The notes beneath the pieces were generated by a model. That model worked only from the letters and a program-made list of their open reading frames with translations, made no database searches and was not told the origin of the DNA. Shown piece after piece: positions 13,139 to 23,754 of a stretch of DNA of 64,000 nt. The DNA is from Pararge aegeria (Eukaryota > Arthropoda > Insecta > Lepidoptera > Nymphalidae). Every line of letters starts with the position of its first letter. The first letter of the stretch is position 1. The DNA lies in the NCBI RefSeq assembly GCF_905163445.1, contig NC_053190.1:18819001-18883000 (forward strand), in the 5' to 3' direction. Both the position numbers and the translations under genes were made by a program.

Positions 13139-13530
13139 ACCGGCCCACTACAGGGCACGGATCTTCTCCCACAATGAGGAGAGGTTAAGGCCGTAGTCCA
13201 CCACGCTGGGCCAGTGCGGATTGGTGGACTCCACACACCTTTGTGAACATTATGTAGAAGTCTCAGGCATGCACTACAGGGCACGGGTCTTCTCCCACTA
13301 TGAGAAGGGGGTTAAGGCCGTAGTCCACCACGCTGGCCCAGTGCAGATTGGTAGACTTCACATCAACAACTTCTTGAAAACATTATGGAGAACTCTCAGG
13401 CATGCAGGTTTCCCCACGATGTTTTCCTGCACCGTTGAAGCAAATGATATTTTAAATTCCTTTAATCACATAACTCCACTTGTCTATCACCACCACCATT
13501 GCACCATTGGCACCGTTCGCTATTCATGGT
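13139..13530 (-). mobile_element. SINE family B, partially duplicated copy
   Basis: The block from 'cactacagggcacgg' to 'ctcaggcatgc' occurs twice in a row (about 13,143-13,270 and 13,271-13,405). The second unit runs on through 'tttccccacgatgttttcc' and 'gttgaagcaaatgatatt'. The copy starts directly at the (ATTT)n tail of the SINE A before it, so the two elements are abutted. Family B has its tRNA-like head at the far end in better copies, so the element reads on the minus strand. The 103-codon open frame over it is not a gene. Confidence 0.75.
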
Positions 13531-14304
13531 AACCCTAAGCCAGTCGAAGTAGAGGTGCTGGGCTAATTTACTTGTCACGCCGCCCCGCTGTTTATTTTTA
13601 AACACAACTGGGCATTTTTTAAGTTTATGATAGTCTGAAAATACACTGTCACATTTCGAACATGCTAATTTAGCTGATGTCAGAAATGATTTACGGTTTG
13701 GGACTGAGAGATACCTAAACTGGGGTACCTTTGTTTGTATGCAACGACAAATTGACCATTCATGTTGTTTTGTTCTTAGATCGGACTTTTATAACGAATA
13801 TGATGTAAGTATAAGTAGTTGGTTATTAATTCAAACCAAAGGTGGCTGACAAAGTACAATAACATTCTCAAGGAGGGTTTACGTCGGACAATACGGAATG
13901 TCGTAAAAAGTGGTACCTATGCCAAAACAAAACAACAAATTCGCATTATAGAAAAAGAAATACAACATTTCTTCCGATCCTCGGAGCTCATCATCTCACT
14001 TAACGCAAAATAACGGCTAGACACACAAGGAGTAAGTGTAGAATACAAATTAGTTTATCTCAAGTAAGGCTATTAACAAGCTCTTGAGTAACGTCAAATT
14101 TGTTCACAGTACATCTAGTACAGTAACAGTTAAATATATAAAACTATATAAAACTTAAAAACAATAATTAAGAACCTATATATAAGAATGTACTTATTTC
14201 AGTTAAAACAACTGCGTTTTAATTAGGTACCTATCCTAGTTATAATATTCGGTAAAATAATAAAACCCAGACCAACTTAGTAGCAACTAGAACCTTTTGA
14301 GCCA

Positions 14305-14455
14305 GAGTTCGTCCGGGAAAGTATGGCCGCCATGTTTATTTCTGCCGCAAAGCAGCATTGCTGTGTTCCGGTCTGAAGGATTTGTTATAACAGGCATATA
14401 CGGCTTAACTCTTACACCTCAGATGAAGGGACGCCGGACGGTACTTTGCAATTCT
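14305..14455 (+). repeat. SINE family C copy
   Basis: It contains 'gagttcgtccgggaaagtat', 'ccgccatgtttatttctgcc' and 'tgttccggtctgaaggattt'. The same order is seen at 44,690-44,860 and partly at 18,455-18,640. Its end abuts the reverse-oriented SINE A that follows. Confidence 0.55.
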
Positions 14456-14460
14456 ATGTA

Positions 14461-14778
14461 AATAAATAAATTAATAAATATACACAATACGACAATACTC
14501 ATATGGCCATCTAGCCACAAGGTAAGCTGGATGGCGATATAAGTATTGTCGTACTATATTTGTTTGGCTGTATCTTGTGTTATGAGTATTAAGATGTCTG
14601 ATGAATATTTTTATGAATATATATATAATAATATACATAAGAACTTATAATATACATATAAACACCCAGAGACATTCATGCTCATCCCACATTTTTTGGA
14701 ATCACACAAACTGTGCGAATCGAACCCACAGCCTTGGACTCAAAAAGCAGGGTCGCTGCCCACTGCGCCAATCGGCCG
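14461..14778 (-). mobile_element. SINE family A, minus strand, with internal foldback
   Basis: Read on the minus strand it starts with the tRNA-like head ('gacggccgattggcgcagtg', then a B box 'gggttcgattcgcac') and runs through the usual body to an (ATTT)n tail at about 14,461. Between the tail and the body a second, inverted copy of the last roughly 45 bases is present (about 14,528-14,572), so the tail appears in both orientations and can form a hairpin (14,490-14,551). The 61-codon open frame is a by-product. Confidence 0.8.
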
Positions 14779-15639
14779 TCACATGACCTACGTAAATGTG
14801 AATATGTCGGGAATGTGACCGACAAACTCCTGCTTGGTTTATGAGTTATCACTATTTAAAAAAAATCCAAACGCACCAACATTGACTCAAAAATTTAACT
14901 TACACTTAAATTAACATTATTTAATAACTAAAAACTGTACACTTACAAGCATAAACCGTCTCCGTTACCGATATAGGTACCTAGTGAATCCAACAGTCCC
15001 ATATCTCCAAGAAAATTAACTTCCCAGCATAGGTACGTAGATACGTAACAACCCTCTATTGAAATTGCTTCTCATATAAATAAATAATTGGTACTCGCAC
15101 ATAATTCCCCCGAAGTACCTACACGGGCTGTCAAAACGTTTCCTCCACACAAGCCCTTAGCGGCGGCCCTTTGACAAAAACCTCCGTCTTTATCCGAGCC
15201 TGGAGCCTTCGCCCGCAGTATCGTGTGTCTGCACCTCCTTTCCCACCTCCTGCACCACGCTCCTACACTATACGGTCACCTGATCTGCGCACTATTATGG
15301 CCATTATTTGGGCAACACTAATTGTCCGTCTTCGGCGGAGTTTTGTCCGTGTAGTGTTGTTTTCCTCGGGCGGTGAATTAGGAATGCGGGGGCGGAATGC
15401 GTGCTCTTTTGTTTTGTGGCGAGGCGGAGTTTTCTCCAAGGGGTAAACCTTTGAAGTACCTGTATGTACTTATGTTTAAATTCACATTATTTAATAACAT
15501 ACAAGAGCTATACGTATACTGCGATAGTTTTTAGGGTTCCGCTAACAAAGTTGTAAAACGAAACGTGGTGCAATATTTTCCGTCTTTCGCAAATTCATGT
15601 TTCAGATGCTATTAGTGTGACGTTTGGAATCACTGTGCA

Positions 15640-15770
15640 CTTAGGCTGAGTGTAGATTTGATGAATGAATGAATAAATATTAGTTTTATTGTACACCACA
15701 AAAAAATACAGAAAATAGAAAAAAAAACACAGCACAACGTATACAATTTTTATACGTTGTGCTGTGATTA
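15640..15770 (-). repeat. LINE-tail-like repeat ending in a perfect hairpin
   Basis: The sequence 'ttttattgtacaccacaaa' and an A-rich stretch lead into a perfect inverted repeat of 16-base arms: 'cacagcacaacgtata' at 15,728-15,743, a 7-base loop, and its complement at 15,751-15,766. No coding frame is associated. Confidence 0.6.
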
Positions 15771-16220
15771 GAAAAACGAATTTGCCTCTTTGAGTATATA
15801 TAGCGAAAGTTTGCCCGTATGAATAAATATGGTGAAAACTTTTTTCTTTGAATAAATGTAGTGAAAATTTGTCCGTATGGCTAAACTAAGCTTAAATTAG
15901 TACATAGTCTCAGTAAAAAAATTGCAAGTCGCTTTGAATAAATATCGTTAAACTTTGGAATTTCATCATCTCTATTCATTTGGATATTTGAGTAAAGATA
16001 GTAAATAGAAGATTCTAGATAGATCTAGTCTTGAATGAAGTCGGTGGGTTGTACGTTTCTGCGATCAATTGTAGAAAAACACTGCGGCCTTACACGAATA
16101 TTTTCAGAACATCATTTCAGTTTACTACAGAGATTCAAAGAATAATTAGGTTGGTTTAAAGGTGATGAGAAGCGACGATAGCGTTTGTAATATTAATGTC
16201 CAGCATTAACATAATAATTT

Positions 16221-16485
16221 GACAGCCGATTGGCGCAGTTGGCAGCGACCCTGCTTTCTTAGTCCAAGGCCGTGGGTTCGATTCCCACAACTGGAAAATG
16301 CTTGTGTGATGAACATTCATTTTTTTTTCAGTGTCTGGGTGTTTATCTGTATATTATAAGTATTTATGTGTATTTATTCAAAAAATATTCATCAGCTATC
16401 TTAGTACCCATAACACAAGCAACGCTTACTTTGGGGCTAGATGGCGATGTGTGTATTATCGTAGTATATTTATTTATTTATTTAA
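16221..16485 (+). mobile_element. SINE family A, best preserved copy
   Basis: The head shows an intact A box ('tggcgcagttgg') and B box ('ggttcgattccc') spaced as in a tRNA. These are followed by the family body and a tail of ATTT units running into an AT-rich tract. It is the cleanest copy in the window and was used as the reference for the others. The 66- and 73-codon open frames are by-products. It is not called as a tRNA gene because the acceptor stem does not close and the body always follows. Confidence 0.9.
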
Positions 16486-16742
16486 TATACTAAATATGTA
16501 TATTTATTATATATTTATATATATTTGTTAGTAATAATTAATAAATAAGTATACTATATATTAATTATTGCTAACATAATAATAATCGTACAACCGATTG
16601 AGTTTGTATTCAGCTCTATTTCCTCCACTCCCATAAGATAGAAGGCATTTGTGTTGAAGGTACCTACAAAAAACTTTTTAATCTATAAATATTTCCAAAA
16701 CATGTAAAGCATCCGTATTCCCGACGCGTCTACTGTCACAAA

Positions 16743-16880
16743 TGACGTCACACTCGAGTATCGACTTAGGTTTTTACTAACGAGTAACACAACATGTATA
16801 AAACGGCATGCAGTTGAATCAACACGGGATCGCATTACCGCACTGGTGCGGACGCGCTACATACGGACTTGTGTTCAGTG
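16743..16880 (+). promoter_or_regulatory. Candidate Pol II core promoter with CRE and TATA
   Basis: A palindromic CRE-type site TGACGTCA lies at about 16,743-16,750. A TATA box (TATAAAA) follows at 16,797-16,803. Downstream, the DNA becomes less AT-rich, with a small hairpin ('ccgcactggtgcgg') and a TCAGT initiator-like motif near 16,875. These motifs in this order look like the start of an inducible insect gene. No coding exon could be found downstream on the plus strand, so the gene, if any, is unknown. Confidence 0.35.
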
Positions 16881-16989
16881 CTTTACAAAAAGATAATAAA
16901 ACATACTCCCAATCAACATTACCCCCTCTTCACAGTAGGGTAAAATTGATCATATAAACATGTCGAATAAATGACATATTTGACATTGA

Positions 16990-17290
16990 CAGAAAACTCG
17001 AGGCTCGAACTCGGTCTCCACGAAAGGAAAGCTTTAACAACTAGACTATCGCCGCTTTGTCTTTCTAGGAATCTTTTGTAAATGTAATTATTCATTTAAC
17101 ATGGTCATGAATTAATTACCGCCCCACTACACGTCACAGGTCTCTTTTTAGAATGAAAAGGGTTTATGCCGTATTCCTCCACGCTGGTTAATTGTGGATT
17201 GCCAGAATTCACACGCCTATGAGAACGTTATTGGGAACTCCCAAACTTGCAGGTTTTCTCACATTTTTTTCCTTCAGCGTTGAAGAAAGT
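16990..17290 (-). repeat. SINE family B, scrambled copy
   Basis: At 16,990-17,060 lies the tRNA-like head in reverse ('ctcgaactcggtctccacga', 'actagactatcgccgcttt'). At 17,113-17,290 lies the diverged body ('ttaccgccccactacacgtc', 'cgtattcctccacgctggtt', 'cacgcctatgagaacgtta'). Head and body are in the wrong order relative to the intact copies, so these are two fragments and not one insertion. Confidence 0.55.
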
Positions 17291-17403
17291 GATATTTATT
17301 TGCTCTAAATTAAATAACAATTATCCATTTATTTATGAGATGGAAATTTTCAAACCTGTAATGAATAAACGCTTCATATATTTTTTTCACAAAATCCCTA
17401 CTT

Positions 17404-17790
17404 CCCTACTATCCCTACTAATATTATAAATGTCAATGTAAGTTTGTTTGTTACGCTTTCACGCAAAAACTTCTTAACCGATCCTCATGAAACTTTGTAC
17501 ACATATTCTTGGAAGTGTTAGAAGTAAGGGATGAGTGTTGACGATTTTACACCATAATTCCGACAAATTATAAGCGATTTTAATAATTATTTTTGTGCTA
17601 TAGAGCTAGAGGTTATAATATGTGTTTAATTTTGCCCAAACTGTGGTTGGAGATAGAGGACAGAACTCCTCAGCAAACAACTCATTTAAGCGATACTATA
17701 TACTTTAATTTTTTTAAGATCTACAACTAAATTTAATTCCATATCAAAAACAAAATCAAACGCAGACGAAGTCGCGGGCAACAGCCAGTA
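17404..17790 (+). repeat. Dispersed repeat ending 'gacgaagtcgcgggcaacag'
   Basis: It begins 'ctactaatattataaatg', continues with 'ttgttacgctttcacgcaaa' and 'ccgatcctcatgaaactttg', and ends 'cagacgaagtcgcgggcaac' then 'agccagt'. This start and end pair is shared with the element at 48,718-49,352, and the middle with 59,020-59,190. The family is one of the commonest in butterfly and moth genomes. It is either a Helitron derivative or a LINE 3' region, which I cannot settle by eye. Confidence 0.55.
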
Positions 17791-18454
17791 CCGAATAAAG
17801 AAAGTCAATAATTTATGCAAGACATTAAAGTATGATTTCTTATTCTTATTTCGGCTTGCAGACTGGTGCGCAAGCATTCCAAGTAAGCTGTAATTCCAAG
17901 TCCTTGACCTAATCATGCTTATACCTTACATAAATCAGTAGGTATGAATATTTATGTCATACATGTAGATATCCAACTGTTTTTAATTTAATAATAGTAA
18001 GATAAGGACAGCGACGGATTTCAATATGAAATCTGAAAGGTCTCTTAATTTTTTGTTAAGTTGGTACTAAGATAAGGATCTATTTACAAGCCTGTATGCT
18101 ATCCTAAAAGTAAAAAATAAATATAAATGTAAAAAAAAATATTACTAGTCTAAGTAAAAGAAAGCTTCACATACTTTCTTTATTTTCTTTTTTGTTCACA
18201 AACTGAAGACAAAACACAGATTGGTAAACAGTAACGCTCGTCTCAAGTATAGAGTTTCAGCCGTCACTTGTCAGGGCTCAGGAATCAGGGCGTGGGTACA
18301 ATTAGGCCCAATTACAGCGGCAGTTGTTTGCTTTAGGAACGAGATACTTGGATCTTATAACCTGGTTAAATAAATACAACCGTTTGTGCTTTAGCTTATT
18401 TGCACAGTTGTTTGAAAAGTATTGGACTAAGTTATAGGCACATAAATAAGCTCT

Positions 18455-18640
18455 CTGTGACTGAGCTCGTCCGAGGAGATATTACCACGAAGAAACATTG
18501 GTGTGTTCTGGTCTTCCAGCAAACGAGGCTTAACAACTGTCAACTACTTACGTATGTGCAACCTGCAAATCTTAAGCTTTATAATTTACCTACAAGTGTG
18601 CTCTACGGTTTCACCAGCTTAACGTAGACCCGTCGTAGCG
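18455..18640 (+). repeat. SINE family C, diverged copy
   Basis: It holds 'gagctcgtccgaggagatat', 'accacgaagaaacattggtg' and 'tgttctggtcttccagca', matching the order in the 44,690 copy with many changes. The 75-codon open frame crossing it is not a gene. Confidence 0.45.
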
Positions 18641-19056
18641 TCACTTCATATAAATCGAACGAAAACGGGAGTGTAATGAAATAACCTATCTAGGATGCTA
18701 GCTTTTTTTATTTCCATGCAAAATTCCCATACTGATAAATCATATCAGTGGCTGAGTCCAAGATGTAACAAACACGTACACATGTTGGGCTCCATCCTTG
18801 TATGGATGGATGCTCCTTATTTTACATGAAATGTTAAAGACTTAAAAGGGGAGGTAGAAACATAGTAGAGATCCTTACCAAACACCTTGGTGGGGTAATA
18901 ATATTGGGTCAAATAAATACTGTGAAAACAATTTTAATATAACAATTATTATAATTGTTTAACAATTATTCATTGTAAAGTCAACATCTCCCGAGGATGA
19001 TTAAATATTGTTTTTATTGTGTTCCTAAGTAAACGGTATTATATGGTCATCACGTT

Positions 19057-19375
19057 AACCCATTTCCGGCCCACTACAGAGCAGGGGTCTCCTCCTACAA
19101 TGAGAAGTGGTAGCTGGGCCAGTGTGGTGGAAGGCTACGTCCACCACGTTGGCTCAGTGCGGATTGGTGGACTCCACACACCTTTGAGAACATTATGTAG
19201 AACTCCCAGGCATGCAGGATGTTTTCCTTCGCCGTTGATATTTTAAGCAAGTGATATTTTAATAAGTTAAACTCACAGCACATAACTTAGAACAGTTAGA
19301 GGTGCGAGACGGGATTCGAACTCGGCCCCCCGAAAGTGAAATAGAGAGTAGAGCTCTTACCCAATGGAAACCCAA
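19057..19375 (-). mobile_element. SINE family B, long copy
   Basis: From left to right it shows 'ccggcccactacagagcagg', 'cgtccaccacgttggctcag', 'cggattggtggactccacac', 'ggcatgcaggatgttttcc', and then the tRNA-like head in reverse, with a B box complement ('cgggattcgaactcggcc'). This gives the family structure: Pol III head on the minus strand, body, and end at the low-coordinate side. Open frames of 62-75 codons are by-products. Confidence 0.8.
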
Positions 19376-19614
19376 AAAATATAGTTTCTTGTCTCATAGC
19401 TTTAGTTTTATTGTTATTACCATAATCTACTATGTATAAAACTATATGTATCTACTCATACCTTAAAAAGGTGTTTTTGAATAAAGAAAATATTGACCTT
19501 GTGTCATAAAACTAAATACTTAGTTACCCTAATTTGGTTGGATCTAGAGCTTTTTATTTAGCTCTACTTTACAGGCACTTACAAAAGCGAGAAACAAACT
19601 AGGTATAGTAGTAC

Positions 19615-19672
19615 CTACTTGGTTTGGAACCCTCGTAGCTTTAGGTTTAAGTTGGCGAACTAAGTAATAACC
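19615..19672 (+). repeat. LINE 3' end fragment
   Basis: 'ggtttggaaccctcgtagct' and 'aagttggcgaactaag' match, in opposite orientation, the element at 5,860-6,010. Confidence 0.45.
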
Positions 19673-21133
19673 ATCCCCTTACAATTATGTAAACATATAT
19701 GTATGTCCGCTTCACAAGTGGCTGTGATAGGCCTACATGATTACAGATTTTTTGAATTATGAACTGTAACGTGTACAAAATAAAAATACAATCAACGTAT
19801 AATATTCTAATATCAATATTAGTTCAGAATATCAGAGTACAATTATTATCACTTAAAATTGAAAAGAGCCTAACAAGCAAACTCTTTGCATGAGTCTAAT
19901 CTGATAGTAAGTAATCCACCACTGGTTAAGAAGGCTTCCCTACCGTGAAGAACCAGCTTCGCAAGTTCCCACGATTCTGCGGGGGTTGCACTTGCGAACA
20001 ATTGTGAATGCGTAGGTACCTATCTTAAGAGTCAGCGAAGCATTATAAGCCGATTGACTCGATGACATTTTGCACCCTTTGAGGCTTTGTGCGATTTTTG
20101 AAATAGCATAAGTACCTCTACTTGCCTATTGAGATTCGACACCTCCTGCACAGGTGCAAAATTCCGACGTGAACTTTTATTTCATTTATTTATTTAGTAC
20201 CTACAAGAAATTTCAAAATTAACATAAAAAGGAAGGACGTTTTAAAAGAATATAATTTTTTATATGCTAGAATGTGGTACATGTTTTGATATTACAAAAA
20301 CTTAACACTCAACTAATTTAATAGTATGCAAAAATCAATCAAATGATTATAGAAAACTAGACACTCGTGGATTTTATATTCAATTAATAATTAGAAAAAG
20401 AAAATAATAATCACAATTAATTAATATACGTGCATGTCAAATTATAAAGTAAAGTACAAAATATTTTAATGTCAGAATACTGCCAGCCAGTCCTAACTTT
20501 CGATGTCAGTAATTTTATTAATTTTGGGACACTTAATCTTCTTAATCACTTATTTAATTGCAAAAATTCATGTATATCATTTATTAATGTAAATTCATGT
20601 ATAGCTTTAATTTAAACGATTGTTTGTAGCAAATAGGCTGCCTTTGTATTCCCTCAATTTTGTGCTGTAAAGTATTTCTTGTCTGCATCCTCTTATATTG
20701 AGTGCAACAAAGTGGTTTTCTTCTTGCGATACTAATTTACCATTGTTTTACTTATAATTTTTTTTATAAGGGTATATTCGAGAATATATTTTATATTGAT
20801 AGCTAATGTTTATTGCACTGACCTAACGAAATCTTTATGAAATTATAGAATTGTAAACTTCCTATATCCTGCGAGTGTTTCGCATGAAATAAATGGAAAA
20901 AGCATAGAAAGGGATACCAATAATTACGACAAATTGTAAAACATTATGGAGCGAAATCACTTGTAACCTTAAGATTAATATTGTGTAATGAACAGAACTA
21001 ATTCGAATGCCCGGCTAGTGCTGCGGTTTCAGGAGTACAACTGCAAGAACCCATTCGGGTTTCATTTAAGAACTTCTTCAGACTCTGCGCACGCCAAATT
21101 AACACCAAATATACCTAATAACTTTTTTTTTTG

Positions 21134-21785
21134 GCGGCCGATTGGCGCAGTTCGTAGTGATCCTGCTTTCTGAGTCCAAGGCCGTAGGTTCGGTTCAGTG
21201 TGTTTATCTGTATAAATTTCGGAGTAAAGATATTGTAGCCAAAACACAACCTGCCAGGACTAAATTTGCCCGTAATCAATTCCAACGGCAATCTAGTTAT
21301 TTATAAAGCGTATTATTATAATGACTTGAAGCACATCTATTATTCGTATTATACACATTCACACTCTCACTCATTACACACACACACACAACACACTAAC
21401 ACACCCACACACGCACACATATCACATACACACTCTCACACACGCACAACGTTAAGTTACCTAAATTTCAGTGTACCTAAATTTATTTTAAAATGCAACT
21501 TACTTCTTTTACGAATATAACGGATCTTGTTATGGAAGAGCGGAGTCTTCTGATACAAGTGTAGTACTACTATATCTAAAAGAAGGTTCCAAACTTGCAA
21601 TCTTCTTAAAACTGTAAAATTTGGAAAAATAAAATATTTTATTTATTTATTTTTATTTATATTATAAGTATTTATGTATATTATTAATTAAAATATTCAT
21701 CAGTCATCTTATTACCCATAACACAAGATACGCCTACTTCGGGGCTAGATGGCGATGCGTGGCGTAGTATCTTTATTTATTTATA
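21134..21785 (+). mobile_element. SINE family A split by a later insertion
   Basis: The SINE head is at 21,134-21,216 and breaks off in the family phrase 'gtttatctgtat'. The rest resumes exactly at the next base of that phrase, 'attataagtatttatgtat', at 21,661 and runs to the (ATTT)n tail at about 21,785. About 444 bases separate them (21,217-21,660), including CA-repeat DNA and a 'tttatttatttttatttat' end. The head also lacks about 55 bases after the B box, so it was already a deleted copy. The His-rich open frame at 21,266-21,520 is translated CA repeat. Confidence 0.75.
21366..21446. repeat. CA-rich microsatellite
   Basis: An imperfect run of CA dinucleotides with interruptions ('cacacacacacaca', 'acacacgcacacat'). 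It lies inside the DNA that interrupts the SINE. Confidence 0.85.
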
Positions 21786-22280
21786 TTTATAATTAGCCTG
21801 AAGTCAAAACCTAACATTTTAACGAAACCCCATTTTCCAAATATGTTCAGCCAGCATGATACTTACCGGCTTGCACAAATTAAATTCAATATACCATAGC
21901 GATAAACTTGTTTAACCAGCAACTTTACATATTTTGTATCCTCTTTGTACAATATTTAGCCTTGCAGCGCCATCTGTTAAGGAGTAGTATGTTAATAATT
22001 TCGAAGTATATCATCGCCATCTAGTATCGAATAGAATAAAAAGCTCATCCTTTCTTTACCTTGTTTTCTACATTTCCGGTAGATGTCACTTAAAGCTAAA
22101 TATTTCATGATTAAAAACGGATAAATCGTTCCGAAAAATTTGCCAAACAGATAGGAAACCACCGTAGGTATTCATTTTATAGTGTTAGTAGTAGTTAGTA
22201 AATAATTACTTATTAAGTTATTAGCTTTGTATTTATTTCAAATGTGTTCTGAAAGTTGTTGAACACACAATTTAAACAAC

Positions 22281-22562
22281 CACAATTAAACGACGACTCC
22301 CAGAATTAGAGAAAGGTTTAGGCCGTAGTCCACCACACAGGCCCTGTGCAGATTGGTAGACATGACACGCTTTTTACCTTATGGAGAACTCTTAGCCATG
22401 CAGGTTCCTTACAATATTTTCCTTCACCGTTATAGGAAATGATTTAGTATATATATAATATAGCACGTAACATAAAAAAGTAACGGGTGTGTGCCGAAGT
22501 TCGAACTCGGCCTCTCGAAAGTTGAGCCGAAGTTTCACTTACTAAGCTATCACCGCTTTATT
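22281..22562 (-). mobile_element. SINE family B copy
   Basis: It contains 'ttaggccgtagtccaccaca', 'ggccctgtgcagattggtag', 'cttagccatgcaggttcct' and the reversed tRNA-like head 'gttcgaactcggcctctcga' followed by 'aagctatcaccgcttt'. The left end is truncated relative to 19,057. Confidence 0.75.
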
Positions 22563-23754
22563 TAGTAGATTTTGATTTAAATTTGAAAAAAATGTATATT
22601 TACCCTTAGCAAAAATCAACAGATAGGCAGATGTAATGTTCAATTAAGCATAATCAAAATAATTTTGACACTAGATAGCTTATTTTAATTTTCAGTGAAA
22701 TAAAAAAAACTGAAATTATTTATTACACAAAAATTTAATACAAAATAAACAGGAGTTTTAATATAGTTACTCTAAATTAAAAATTAAAATGTTAACTAAA
22801 ACACCGAACAACACTGTTGTGGTCATACAAACAAAGGTACAATCAATTTAAATAATGTCGCTTAAAATGGCACTTATAATACAAACCCCATACACAAATT
22901 TTATTTATGTTCGTACATCCAGTAATTTTTTTTTTTCATTCATATCCTCACCTAAATATAATAAGTTAACAGAATAGCTAATAACTAATAACACATTTTT
23001 GTAATATATGACCCATATTATACAGCACTTACCCCTTGTCCTCAGCTATAAAAACATCCTCTATATCTCAAAGCAAGCTTTATAAATACAATTTAAAGTG
23101 TCTCTTATGAAATCACATGTGCATTTACATGAACACCATTTTTATTACCTGTCTTGTAATGTAAACCTTTGTTGTCACTTTTAGTGAGGTATGTATTAAT
23201 AAGTATAAATCATTGAAAAGATACATACATAAATCAATTTTCTTTTTATTTATTTGTTTTTATTCATTTTAACATGTGAAATATTTTTTCCCACACACAT
23301 TCTATTTATGACACACAAGTACACAAGTTTGTTGTAAGCCAGGTTAAAAAAATGGAGTTCACAATGTGAGAATGGTTTAACCCATACTTACAAATCACAC
23401 ACACCTGTACATTCATTAATCTGTGTAAGTTGTATGGTTATTTCACAATAATTATAATACATGGAATATAGGCATCAAACCTAACTGCCACAAACATGTC
23501 CAATATTAATATGAGAGAATATGCCAAAAACTACCAGAGGAAAATTTCAGTAATATATTCGCCCAAAGCTATGCATGCCTTTGCACTTGTCATTTTTACT
23601 ACTAGAGCACAATGGCTGCACTGCAGAGTTAATTTGTGACCATATGGATAAGTAAACAGGCTGCAACTGTATCATATTCGCATTTTTATCAGTTGTGTGG
23701 ATATACAGCTGTGTACAAAGGCTCTTAAAATTATTATAAATGACTTTTAAAATG

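Noticed and set aside
13221..13532. 103-codon ORF
   Set aside because: It lies wholly in the duplicated SINE B copy.
16221..16300. tRNA gene (A and B boxes)
   Set aside because: The boxes are good, but the acceptor stem does not close and the same head is always followed by a SINE body in several copies.
21266..21520. His-rich 84-codon ORF
   Set aside because: It is translated CA microsatellite.
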